Part shown: piece by piece, positions 30,645 through 39,237 of the stretch | Layout of the letters: each line of letters begins with the position of its first letter | Numbering within the stretch: the stretch's first letter is position 1 | Assembly (NCBI GenBank): GCA_002835675.1 | Contig: PIZR01000003.1 | Span: 124,001-188,000, forward strand | Direction: 5' to 3' | DNA: 64,000 bases | DNA from: Bacillus sp. BA3 | GTDB lineage: Bacteria > Bacillota > Bacilli > Bacillales > DSM-1321 | Program-made: the position numbers and the translations under genes | Notes under the pieces: model-generated | What the model was told of the DNA's origin: nothing | Database searches by the model: none | What the model saw: the letters and a program-made list of their open reading frames with translations, nothing else

Positions 30645-31313
30645 TTATCTTTTGTCCAATTTAGATGTAATCACATCTCCAATAATTTGAATTATGAAGA
30701 CGATAATTAGAATAACGATGGTCGCCACTAGTGTAACGTCATTTTGATTTCTTTGATATCCGTCCAAATAGGCTAGATTACCAAGCCCGCCTGCGCCGAT
30801 GACCCCGGCCATTGCGGTATATCCAACCAATGCAATCGATGTTACCGTAATCCCGGAAATAAGTGCAGGCATTGACTCTGGAAGAAGGACCTTCCAAATG
30901 ATCGTGCTCGTTTTTGCTCCCATCGATTTAGCGGCTTCAATTACACCTTTATCGATTTCACGAAGGCCGATTTCTACCATACGCGCATAAAATGGTGCCG
31001 CACCGATAATAAGTGCCGGCAGTGCAGCGTTCTCTCCGATCATGGAACCGACTAGCGCTTTAGTGAAAGGAATGAGCAGCACGATCAAAATAAGAAATGG
31101 AATGGAACGGAAAATATTGACGACAGCACTCATGATCCCGTTGACTGCCCGGTTTTCCCACATATTACCCTTCCCTGTCAGGAACAGGATCAATCCTAAT
31201 ATTATGCCTATAAAAAAGGTTGCCACTACAGAGACGCTTGTCATGTAAAGCGTTTCCCTCGTAGCTTCAATAATGTCTTCCCAATCAACATTCGGCAATA
31301 ATTCTTCAAGCAT
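30645..31313 (-). CDS. metP: Methionine ABC transporter permease
   Basis: A 222-residue permease with about five transmembrane helices and the EAA loop (EAAKSMGAKTSTIIWKVLLPE) that contacts the ATPase. It matches MetI/MetP of the methionine uptake family. Its start overlaps the metN 3' end by 8 bases, behind GGAGGTGA, so the two are translationally coupled. Confidence 0.94.
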   Translation of the reverse strand: MLEELLPNVDWEDIIEATRETLYMTSVSVVATFFIGIILGLILFLTGKGNMWENRAVNGIMSAVVNIFRSIPFLILIVLLIPFTKALVGSMIGENAALPALIIGAAPFYARMVEIGLREIDKGVIEAAKSMGAKTSTIIWKVLLPESMPALISGITVTSIALVGYTAMAGVIGAGGLGNLAYLDGYQRNQNDVTLVATIVILIIVFIIQIIGDVITSKLDKR

Positions 31314-32340
31314 GAGTAATCACCTCCACGCCTACCTGTTGTGCTTTAATGAATTCGATTGCGCGGAGCATTTCATCCTCAGTGCCATCAAGATGGATAA
31401 ACAGTGTTCCATATGAACCGCTTCTTGTTTGGGATATCTTACCTTGAACGATATTGACATCCAACTCGAAGTTACGTACAAGCTTGGTGATCAACGGGCT
31501 TTCGGCATGATCGCCTACAAAGGTCAATTGAATCACTTTGCCTGCAGGATAGCGTTCGAGCAAATGGTCCATCGTTTCTTTCGTTTCTTCCGGTTCCGTT
31601 ACCTGTTGCACGAAACGCTTCGTCATTTGTTCTTTAGGGTTCTTGAAAACATCCAGGACAGGTCCCTGTTCAACAACTTGCCCACTTTCCATCACGGCGA
31701 CGCGATGGCAGATTTTGCGGATCACATGCATTTCATGTGTTATCAGGACGATCGTCAACCCCAAACGCTGATTGATGTCAACAAGCAATTCGAGTATGGA
31801 GTCGGTAGTCTGCGGATCCAAGGCAGAAGTCGCTTCATCACACAGCAGCACTTTAGGGTCATTTGCCAGAGCCCTGGCTATTCCCACCCTTTGCTTTTGC
31901 CCTCCGCTTAATTGTGATGGATAGGCCTTTTCCCTGCCTTCCAATCCTACTAACTTGATCAATTCGTTCACACGCTTGGTTCGCTCAGGTTTAGAAACTC
32001 CTGCAATTTCCAACGGGAAAGATATATTCTCCTGAACGGTCCTCGACCATAATAAATTGAAATGTTGGAAAATCATGCTGATTTCTTGACGGGCCTTGCG
32101 GAGCTGAGCCCCTTTAATTTTTGAAATTTCCTTCTCAGCAACTACAACGGATCCCTCTGTTGGTGTTTCCAATCCATTGAGCATTCTGATCAAAGTACTT
32201 TTCCCCGCTCCACTGTAACCGATGATACCGAAAATCTCGCCTTTATTTATTTCAACATTCACATTATTTACAGCCTTGATTGTCTCACTGTTTCCTTTTC
32301 CTGTTCGGAACAGCTTACTGACTTTCGTCAATGTAATCAT
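31306..32340 (-). CDS. metN: Methionine ABC transporter ATP-binding protein
   Basis: A 344-residue ATPase that powers methionine import. Walker A GYSGAGKST, signature LSGGQKQRVGIARAL and Walker B VLLCDEATSALD are intact, and residues from about 265 form the C-terminal NIL domain that binds methionine and inhibits the transporter. First gene of metNPQ, directly downstream of a SAM-I riboswitch. Confidence 0.95.
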   Translation of the reverse strand: MITLTKVSKLFRTGKGNSETIKAVNNVNVEINKGEIFGIIGYSGAGKSTLIRMLNGLETPTEGSVVVAEKEISKIKGAQLRKARQEISMIFQHFNLLWSRTVQENISFPLEIAGVSKPERTKRVNELIKLVGLEGREKAYPSQLSGGQKQRVGIARALANDPKVLLCDEATSALDPQTTDSILELLVDINQRLGLTIVLITHEMHVIRKICHRVAVMESGQVVEQGPVLDVFKNPKEQMTKRFVQQVTEPEETKETMDHLLERYPAGKVIQLTFVGDHAESPLITKLVRNFELDVNIVQGKISQTRSGSYGTLFIHLDGTEDEMLRAIEFIKAQQVGVEVITHA

Positions 32341-32440
32341 TAACCCTCACCTCTTTTATCCAATAAAACCTATGAACTTAGTTGATTTCTCTACATTATT
32401 AGTCTGTTTCTCATATCATGTAAAAGTTTACCCAATTAAA

Positions 32441-32472
32441 ACAGAAAAAACCTTTCTGCATGAGCAGAAAGG
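32441..32472 (-). terminator. Riboswitch terminator of metNPQ
   Basis: CCTTTCTGC and GCAGAAAGG arms followed by TTTTTTCTGT on the minus strand. The left part of the stem can instead pair with the aptamer side as an antiterminator. Confidence 0.85.
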
Positions 32473-32493
32473 CAGGTGAAGAAACAGGCCTTC

Positions 32494-32607
32494 CTCTCAT
32501 CTTCCAAAGTGATTAAACTTTGTGTGAATTGGCACCTTTCCAAGGAAATCTCCTTGTCGGTTGCCGGGTTTCATCGGGCACATCCCTCCACCTCTCTTGA
32601 TAAGAGC
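32494..32607 (-). promoter_or_regulatory. SAM-I riboswitch (S-box) of metNPQ
   Basis: On the minus strand it begins CTCTTATCAAGAGAGGTGGAG, followed by GATGAAACCCGGCAACC and GGTGCCAATT, and closes with GATGAGAG. This is the conserved S-box core. SAM binding would favour the terminator at 32441-32472 and shut off methionine import when SAM is plentiful. Confidence 0.95.
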
Positions 32608-32721
32608 TAATATATAGAATATTTGTACATCATTAAGTTCTTTAGTATGGAGAAATTTTATCATAGATAAAAAAGGAGCGCAATGTATAATATTTCTAAT
32701 ACAAGCATACAGAAACTTTAC

Positions 32722-34032
32722 TTAAACCGTTTTGGATGTCAAGGAGACGATATTCGTCGCTTTTTCAATTGCCTGCTCCAAATCTTCTATTAAATCCTCT
32801 ACATTTTCAATCCCAATCGATAAACGAACTTGGTCGGCACTCACACCCGCTTTCGCAAGACCTGCCTCATTCAATTGTTGATGGGTCGTACTGGCTGGGT
32901 GGATGATCAAGCTCTTCGCATCCCCAACATTCGCTACATGGGACCATAATTCCACCGAATTGATAAGTTTTGCCCCAGCTTCTCGATTACCTTGTATCCC
33001 AAAAGTCACAACAGATCCAGCTCCCTTTGGCAAATATTTTTCCGCAAGGGCTTTATCGGGATGATCCTCATCACCAGGATGTGAAACCCAAGTCACCGCA
33101 GGATGGTTTTTTAAATATTTAATGACAGACTTGGTGTTTGATAGATGCTCTTTCATCCTTACATGCAGCGTTTCAAGTCCCAGCGTAAACTGGAATGCAC
33201 TTTGGGCACTTAGCGCAGGTCCCAAATCACGGAGTAACTGGACTCGGGCTTTCGTTATGAATGCGGCAGGTCCAACTGCCTCGGCGTATACCAGATTGTC
33301 GTAACTTGGGTCAGGCTCTGTGAAGCCAGGGTAATTTGGCGAGTTCCAATCGAATTTCCCTCCATCCACGATGACACCGCCAAGCGTAGTTCCATTTCCC
33401 AGAAGCCATTTTGTCGCGGAATGGATGACAATATCCGCTCCAAAATCAATTGGTCTGCATAGATACGGTGTCGCAAAGGTATTATCAATGATTAAAGGTA
33501 TTCCGGCATCATGGGCGATTTTCGCTACCGCTTCAATATCAAGCACCCTCAAACTTGGATTTCCGATGGTTTCAGCAAAAATGGCTTTAGTTCTTGGCGT
33601 AATCGCCCTTTTGAAATTTTCAGGGTCATCAGGAGAAACGAACTTCACTTTAATCCCGTATTTAGGAAGAGTATTTTCAAAAAGGTTATACGTACCGCCA
33701 TATAATGTAGATGCTGAAACAATCTCATCCCCTGCAGCGGCAATATTCAGGATTGAAAGTGAGATGGCAGCCATTCCGCTTGCTGTTGCCAATCCGCCGA
33801 TTCCGCCTTCCAATAAGGCCATTCTTTCCTCAAAAACGCTGATCGTGGGATTATGGAGTCGTGAATATATATAGCCATTCTCCTTTAGGCCAAATAAATT
33901 CGCTGCATGGTCGGTGTCCTTGAACAAGTATGCATTGCTTTGGTAGATAGGAACTGCACGTGCACCTGTTTCATCAGCTTGCAGACCGCCATGAACACTC
34001 AATGTTTCGAAACGCAATTTTTTCCCTGACAT
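32722..34032 (-). CDS. metY: O-acetylhomoserine sulfhydrylase
   Basis: PLP enzyme that makes homocysteine from O-acetylhomoserine and sulfide. Cys/Met metabolism family; the cofactor lysine is K208 in IHSATKWLLGNG, with YSRLHNPT near residue 56 and TLYGGTYNLFENTL near 110 that are typical of the 430-residue OAH type. Its own SAM-I riboswitch upstream supports a role in methionine synthesis. Confidence 0.9.
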   Translation of the reverse strand: MSGKKLRFETLSVHGGLQADETGARAVPIYQSNAYLFKDTDHAANLFGLKENGYIYSRLHNPTISVFEERMALLEGGIGGLATASGMAAISLSILNIAAAGDEIVSASTLYGGTYNLFENTLPKYGIKVKFVSPDDPENFKRAITPRTKAIFAETIGNPSLRVLDIEAVAKIAHDAGIPLIIDNTFATPYLCRPIDFGADIVIHSATKWLLGNGTTLGGVIVDGGKFDWNSPNYPGFTEPDPSYDNLVYAEAVGPAAFITKARVQLLRDLGPALSAQSAFQFTLGLETLHVRMKEHLSNTKSVIKYLKNHPAVTWVSHPGDEDHPDKALAEKYLPKGAGSVVTFGIQGNREAGAKLINSVELWSHVANVGDAKSLIIHPASTTHQQLNEAGLAKAGVSADQVRLSIGIENVEDLIEDLEQAIEKATNIVSLTSKTV

Positions 34033-34093
34033 ATGATTTCACCTTTTTCTATGGATTTAGTTGGAATTATATGATGTCTGGCCTTTCATAAAC

Positions 34094-34122
34094 AAAAAAA
34101 CCACTTCAATAAGAAGAGGTTT
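34094..34122 (-). terminator. Riboswitch terminator of metY
   Basis: AAACC-CTTC and GAAG-GGTTT arms with one mismatch, then TTTTTTTG on the minus strand. Confidence 0.7.
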
Positions 34123-34132
34123 CAAGAATACA

Positions 34133-34240
34133 CCTCATCTACCAGAGCCAACACTCTGCTGGAATTAGCACCGTATATAAAAATTTATACCGGTTGCCGG
34201 GCTTCGTCGGGCCAGTCCCTCCGCCACTCTTGATAAGAAC
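34133..34240 (-). promoter_or_regulatory. SAM-I riboswitch (S-box) of metY
   Basis: On the minus strand GTTCTTATCAAGAGTGGCGG, GACGAAGCCCGGCAACC, GGTGCTAATTCC and GATGAGGTG follow in S-box order. The P3 arm differs from that of the metNPQ copy, so the two are old paralogues rather than a fresh duplication. Confidence 0.94.
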
Positions 34241-34351
34241 TATTAAATTCTGCCGTTACTTAATTCAAAATATAGCATTTTAGATTAAATCAGTCAATGA
34301 ATTGTTAGAATATTCTTTGTTTAATTTCATCTAACATTCATATGTCCGCAA

Positions 34352-34387
34352 CAAAGAAACCAACCACGGTTCCGATTGGTTTCTTAG
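34352..34387 (-). terminator. Terminator of the yusF-yusE unit
   Basis: AAGAAACCAA and TTGGTTTCTT arms with TTTGTT on the minus strand; it overlaps the yusE stop region. Confidence 0.75.
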
Positions 34388-34692
34388 CTGATTTCCTTAA
34401 GCAATCCGTACAAATAAGGAACGGATTGAAAGGCATATATTTTTTTGTGCAGCCGTCCTTCTTTGAAAAACAATAAACATGGAACACTTTCGATTTCATA
34501 TGATTCGGCAATTGCTTGGACATAATTCATATTCATTTTGCCTGCCTTCAATTCCGGGAATAGCTCCAAGGATATCGTCAGCATCTTGGAGGCAACCTGA
34601 CAAGTGCCGCATAAAGGGGTATATAAATATAAGCAAAAGGTTTCCCCATTTTCAACAGCAAGCTTACACTCTTCTTCTTTCCATTCCTGCAT
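34384..34692 (-). CDS. yusE: Thioredoxin-like protein YusE
   Basis: A 102-residue thioredoxin-fold protein with the active-site motif LCGTCQ near residue 28, where the usual CGPC is CGTC, and a cis-Pro loop VPCLLFF. It likely handles thiol-disulfide exchange; partners are unknown. It begins at the ATG just after the yusF stop, so translation is probably coupled. Confidence 0.83.
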   Translation of the reverse strand: MQEWKEEECKLAVENGETFCLYLYTPLCGTCQVASKMLTISLELFPELKAGKMNMNYVQAIAESYEIESVPCLLFFKEGRLHKKIYAFQSVPYLYGLLKEIS

Positions 34693-34695
34693 CAA

Positions 34696-35061
34696 TTAGT
34701 CGTTCACCCTTTGACTTAAAAATTTCATTTTCACATTCATATTGGCAGATAGAAGCACAGTTGCGATATGATGTTCGGGTGAGCTTTCCACTTCTTTGTA
34801 CATTTTATTAATATACAGGTGGTTCGCCTCAGGCATTTCCCTTCGGAACTGCTTCCGCAGCTTTTCTCCTGATTCATCTGCGTCAAAAAGGAGATAAACA
34901 TCACGGTCCATCAATTCATCCACTAATTCATCCAGCTTAGTTAATGATATGGTCCCATTCGTACATCTTATTTCCACATCTTCATTTAAAACGGAGGCAA
35001 CTTTTCTTCTATCGGAACTGCCTTCTACAATGATCACTTTATCGAATTCGCCCCACTCCAT
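34696..35061 (-). CDS. yusF: TOPRIM domain protein YusF
   Basis: A 121-residue protein made of one small TOPRIM domain: VIIVEGSSDRRKV holds the catalytic Glu and YLLFDADESGEKLR the DxD pair. Similar to B. subtilis YusF and to RNase M5-type TOPRIM proteins; a nucleic-acid role is likely but unproven. I start it at the ATG at 35061, 7 bases after GGAG, rather than the upstream GTG. Confidence 0.82.
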   Translation of the reverse strand: MEWGEFDKVIIVEGSSDRRKVASVLNEDVEIRCTNGTISLTKLDELVDELMDRDVYLLFDADESGEKLRKQFRREMPEANHLYINKMYKEVESSPEHHIATVLLSANMNVKMKFLSQRVND

Positions 35062-35112
35062 GTCATCACTCCATCTCACGAATTATGTGTGCAACTGCCA
35101 CGGTACCAAATG

Positions 35113-35156
35113 AAAAAGAGAGCAGGCCTTTTCAGTCCCCCCTCTCCTTTTTTTTA
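35113..35156 (-). terminator. Probable terminator of gcvH
   Basis: GGAGAG and CTCTC arms enclose a GGCCT-rich loop, with CTTTTTC on the minus strand. The stem is short. Confidence 0.45.
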
Positions 35157-35537
35157 ACCGTTGATTAAACTCTCATACTCTTCAGCGCTCATCAAGCTTT
35201 CAATATCACTGCTATTAGATGGTTCAAGCACGACCATCCATGCCTTTTCATAAGGAGACTCATTTACATATTCAGGGTTGTCACTTAAATCTTCGTTTAC
35301 TTCAACAACCTTGCCACTGATAGGTGCATAAAGCTCAGAAACGGTCTTAACGGATTCAACACTTCCGAATGGTTCGTTCGCTTTCAATTCATCGCCGATT
35401 TCCGGAAGCTCAACGAATACGATGTCCCCAAGCTCGGACTGTGCGAAAGCTGTAATTCCAATGCGCACTGTTCCATCTTCCGTTTTGACCCATTCATGTT
35501 CTTTTGTGTAACGAAGTTCTTTTGGTGTTGTTGTCAT
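35154..35537 (-). CDS. gcvH: Glycine cleavage system H protein
   Basis: Lipoyl carrier protein of 127 residues. The lipoylated lysine is K64 in [18 protein letters not shown]. It shuttles the methylamine group in glycine cleavage, and in Bacillus it also relays lipoyl groups to other enzymes. No gcvT or gcvP genes adjoin it; it stands alone as in B. subtilis. Its maturation depends on LipA, encoded at 15.2 kb. Confidence 0.95.
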   Translation of the reverse strand: MTTTPKELRYTKEHEWVKTEDGTVRIGITAFAQSELGDIVFVELPEIGDELKANEPFGSVESVKTVSELYAPISGKVVEVNEDLSDNPEYVNESPYEKAWMVVLEPSNSSDIESLMSAEEYESLING

Positions 35538-35633
35538 TATTAACCCTCCATATGTATATCTTATTTTATCTATTCCATTATAAGGTAGATTGTTTGTTTA
35601 AGTAAGGAATTAACCAAATATTTCGAGAAATTT

Positions 35634-35990
35634 TCAGTTCCAAACCTGTTCGAATTGCTCCTCTTTGAAACCTACCGTCACTTTGGTTCCATCCGTAATA
35701 ATCGGCCTTTTAAGAAGCATGCCATCTGTGGACAATATATCAAGCATCTCTGCTTCAGAAGCTTCTTTCAGCTTATCCTTTAAGCCAAGCTCCCGATATT
35801 TTTGACCGCTAGTATTGAAAAACTTCTTCAACTCCAAATTGCTGATTTTATATAGTTGTTCTATTTCTGTTCGCGAAGGCGGATTTTCCGCTATATGGAT
35901 TGCTTCATACTGCAGTTCATGATTATCAAGCCACTTCTTCGCGTTACGGCATGTGCCGCATTTTGGGTACCAATATAATGTTAAGCCCAT
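35634..35990 (-). CDS. yusI: ArsC/Spx family protein YusI
   Basis: A 118-residue ArsC-like protein with a CGTC pair at the N-terminus (YPKCGTCRNAKKW), the PPSRTEIEQLY segment and KRPIITDG near residue 95. It belongs to the arsenate-reductase-like YusI group, related to Spx; no regulatory role is shown. Start chosen at the second of two adjacent ATGs, from AGGTGG spacing. Confidence 0.85.
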   Translation of the reverse strand: MGLTLYWYPKCGTCRNAKKWLDNHELQYEAIHIAENPPSRTEIEQLYKISNLELKKFFNTSGQKYRELGLKDKLKEASEAEMLDILSTDGMLLKRPIITDGTKVTVGFKEEQFEQVWN

Positions 35991-36082
35991 CATTTCACCA
36001 CCTATCAATAGAATACCCGTTTTCATCACGCAATACAACGAATTGTCTTTTGAATTTCCAATGCGATTTCATCAAAGGAAAT

Positions 36083-36110
36083 AAGGGAATGCCTTCTCGG
36101 GCATTCCCTT
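36083..36110 (-). terminator. Terminator of the fad operon
   Basis: AAGGGAATGCC, loop, GGCATTCCCTT, 20 bases after fadE; the T tract on the minus strand is short (ATTTCC). Confidence 0.65.
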
Positions 36111-36130
36111 TACTGATTTTGATTCATTTC

Positions 36131-37918
36131 TTAAAGAGCATATTTTTCAGCTTCGATTACCTTGACGGAAGCTTCACGTTTTTTCGCAATGACATTGATC
36201 GGATTATGCCTTGTCAGCTTACGGAGCGACGCAAGCATGATGCGAAGAGTATCGCCTGTTTCCACTGCGATTAACGTTTCCTTTGCGTGCTGTTCTATTT
36301 CATTGAAAGCTTCCTGAACGAAGATTTCTGTGTAAAGCACTTTTTGTTTGTTCTTCTCCAAACCTGTAGCTGCTATTGCTTTTTCCGTACGCAATACCAC
36401 GGATTCCGCTGCATAGGCAAGGGATGCGATATCAGCAATGTTGGAGAGGATTTCTTGTTCTTGATCAAGAGTTTTGCCGTATTTCTGTGCAGCAAGGCCA
36501 GCTGCCAGAATCCCGATTTTCTTAGCATTTCTAACAAGCATTTTTTCTTGTGCCAATGGCTCATCACCAGGTTCTTCCGGCATCATCATCATTAATTCCT
36601 CTTGCAGGCTTTGAGCCTTTTGAAGAAGCGGCAATTCCCCTTTAAGTGCTTTCTTCAGGAAAGTTCCAGGGACAAGCAATCGATTGATTTCATTTGTACC
36701 TTCAAAGATCCGGTTAATCCGGGAATCACGATATGCTTTTTCAATTTCATACTCCTGCATGAAACCATAGCCACCATGAAGCTGTACGCCTTCGTCCGTA
36801 ACATAATCCAACACTTCGGAAGCGAAGAATTTATTCAATGAACACTCAATGGCATATTCAGCGATTGCAGCAGCCATTGATTTCCCATCTTTCACTTGCT
36901 CATCCGTCAATTTGCTTTGTCTTTGTTCATAAAGGCCAACGGTACGGTATACAGAGCTTTCTGCTGCATAAATTTTGGATGCCATTGTTGCAAGTTTTTC
37001 TTTCGTCAAGTTAAAATCGGAAATTTTCGTTTTGAACTGTTGACGTTGATTCGTATAAGCTGCTGTAATCTCAAGGGCACGTTTAGATCCGCCGACAGCA
37101 CCGACACCTAATTTATAACGGCCGATATTCAGGATATTGAAAGCGATGACATGTCCTTTTCCGGCTACACCCAAAAGGTTTTCGACTGGCACATGTACAT
37201 CTTCAAGGATTAATGTACGTGTAGATGAGCTTTTGATTCCCATTTTCTTCTCTTCAGCACCAGTTGATACGCCATCATAATCACGCTCAACTATGAAAGC
37301 GGAGAATTGTTCGCCGTCGATTTTGGCGTATACACAGAAGACATCTGCAAAACCTGCATTTGTAATCCATTGTTTTTCACCATTTAAAATATAGTGTGTT
37401 CCTTCGGCATTCAATTTCGCTGTCGTTTTTGCTCCCAAGGCATCTGAACCTGAGCTTGGTTCCGTTAAGGCATACGCTGCAATCTTCTCACCCGTTGCCA
37501 GTAAAGGGAGGTATTTTTTCTTTTGTTCTTCATTCCCGAATAATACGATCGGCAAAGATCCGATACCTACATGTGCACCATGCGTAATTCCAAAGCCGCC
37601 TGAAAGTGCCATTTTTTCTGTAATCAATGCCGAACTGATTTTATCAAGACCCAATCCGCTGTATTCCTCAGGAACGTCAGCACCAAGTAAACCGATTTCA
37701 CCTGCATGCTTCAGTAATTTAACGGAACGGTCAAATTCATGGTTTTCTAAATGTTCAACCTGCGGCAGAATTTCATTCTCTACGAAATCCTCGGTAGTTT
37801 TGGCGATCATTTTATGCTCATCAGAATAATCTTCCGGTGTAAACACTTGATCATACGTAATATCTTCTACTAAAAAGGCTCCGCCTTTAATGAGGTTATC
37901 TGTAGTTTGATTGGACAT
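36131..37918 (-). CDS. fadE: Acyl-CoA dehydrogenase FadE
   Basis: FAD enzyme that starts each beta-oxidation round. A 595-residue long form with an acyl-CoA dehydrogenase core (AYALTEPSSGSDALG near 145, catalytic region VQLHGGYGFMQEYEIEKAYRDSRI near 390) and an extra C-terminal helical domain from about 440. Matches B. subtilis YusJ/FadE. Third gene of fadN-fadA-fadE. Confidence 0.93.
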   Translation of the reverse strand: MSNQTTDNLIKGGAFLVEDITYDQVFTPEDYSDEHKMIAKTTEDFVENEILPQVEHLENHEFDRSVKLLKHAGEIGLLGADVPEEYSGLGLDKISSALITEKMALSGGFGITHGAHVGIGSLPIVLFGNEEQKKKYLPLLATGEKIAAYALTEPSSGSDALGAKTTAKLNAEGTHYILNGEKQWITNAGFADVFCVYAKIDGEQFSAFIVERDYDGVSTGAEEKKMGIKSSSTRTLILEDVHVPVENLLGVAGKGHVIAFNILNIGRYKLGVGAVGGSKRALEITAAYTNQRQQFKTKISDFNLTKEKLATMASKIYAAESSVYRTVGLYEQRQSKLTDEQVKDGKSMAAAIAEYAIECSLNKFFASEVLDYVTDEGVQLHGGYGFMQEYEIEKAYRDSRINRIFEGTNEINRLLVPGTFLKKALKGELPLLQKAQSLQEELMMMMPEEPGDEPLAQEKMLVRNAKKIGILAAGLAAQKYGKTLDQEQEILSNIADIASLAYAAESVVLRTEKAIAATGLEKNKQKVLYTEIFVQEAFNEIEQHAKETLIAVETGDTLRIMLASLRKLTRHNPINVIAKKREASVKVIEAEKYAL

Positions 37919-37986
37919 GTTATTTCCTCCTAAGTATTTAAGATAGTAAATCCGCCGGAAGCATGACAGCTTCCGGGAGGGGGGGA

Positions 37987-39165
37987 TTAAGCCAATAATT
38001 CAAATACTCCAGCAGCACCCATTCCGCCGCCGATACACATTGTCACGACTCCGAACTGTTGGTTTCTGCGCTTCATTTCATGTAGCAGGCTTAATGTCAG
38101 TTTTGCCCCCGAACATCCTAGTGGATGGCCTAAGGCGATGGCTCCGCCATTTACATTGACAATCTCTTCATTCAAACCGAGCTCACGAATGATTTGAATG
38201 GATTGGGAAGCAAAGGCTTCATTCAATTCAAATAAACCAATATCCGATAACTCAAGACCCGCTAGCTTCAAAGCTTTAGGAATGGCTGCAATCGGTCCGA
38301 TACCCATGATTTCAGGCGGTACTCCCGCTACAGCAAAGGAACGGAACTTACCCATCGGTTTCATCCCTAATGAAGAGGCCTTTTCCCCATCCATGACCAT
38401 GACCGCGGCTGCACCATCACTCGTTTGTGAGGAATTCCCTGCTGTTACGGAGCCTGTAACAGAGAATGCAGGTCTTAGTTTTTTTAGCACTTCAGCAGTG
38501 GTGCCTGGACGAACGCCCTCATCCTGTGTAAATGTAAATGTTTTTTCCTTTAACTTAAGATCTGGTCCCACTGAACGAAGGGTTACGTCAACCGGCACGA
38601 TCTCATCCGAAAACTTTCCTTCTGCAATGGCCTTCGCCGCCTTTTGATGACTACGAACAGAAAATGCATCTTGATCGTCACGGGAAATGCCGTATTTTTT
38701 TGCAACGGCTTCAGCAGTGTGGCCCATACCCATATAATATTCCGGTGCCGTTTCCGCAAGTCTCGCGTTCGGACGTGTTACATGGCCCATCATTGGCAAA
38801 AGGCTCATGGATTCCGCTCCGCCTGCAATGACAGTATCACTTTGGCCGAGCATGATCCTTTCCGCTCCATATGCGATGCTTTGCAGCCCGCTTGAACAGT
38901 AACGATTAATCGTTATGGCCGGTACTGTATAAGGTAATCCTGCCAATGCACCAATGTTACGAGCCATGTTCAATCCTTGCTCCGCTTCAGGCATTGCACA
39001 ACCGATAATCAGGTCATCGATGGTGCCTTCATAATTTCCTGCACGCTTTAACGTTTCCTTTACGACAAGAGCCCCTAAATCATCAGGACGTACACTGGCA
39101 AGAGAACCTTTTTTCGCTCTTCCAACCGGAGTCCTTGCTCCAGCTACTATTACCGCTTCTTTCAT
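37987..39165 (-). CDS. fadA: Acetyl-CoA acetyltransferase (3-ketoacyl-CoA thiolase) FadA
   Basis: Cleaves 3-ketoacyl-CoA at the end of each beta-oxidation cycle. Active cysteine C90 in [10 protein letters not shown], histidine in [14 protein letters not shown] and second cysteine in [10 protein letters not shown]. The 392-residue length is normal. Lies between fadN and fadE on the same strand. Confidence 0.95.
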   Translation of the reverse strand: MKEAVIVAGARTPVGRAKKGSLASVRPDDLGALVVKETLKRAGNYEGTIDDLIIGCAMPEAEQGLNMARNIGALAGLPYTVPAITINRYCSSGLQSIAYGAERIMLGQSDTVIAGGAESMSLLPMMGHVTRPNARLAETAPEYYMGMGHTAEAVAKKYGISRDDQDAFSVRSHQKAAKAIAEGKFSDEIVPVDVTLRSVGPDLKLKEKTFTFTQDEGVRPGTTAEVLKKLRPAFSVTGSVTAGNSSQTSDGAAAVMVMDGEKASSLGMKPMGKFRSFAVAGVPPEIMGIGPIAAIPKALKLAGLELSDIGLFELNEAFASQSIQIIRELGLNEEIVNVNGGAIALGHPLGCSGAKLTLSLLHEMKRRNQQFGVVTMCIGGGMGAAGVFELLA

Positions 39166-39237
39166 GAGGATCCCCCTTATTCATTTTTAAGCTATTGATC
39201 TATTAATCTTCGTTTTGGCCATTTCTTCGTCCATTCA

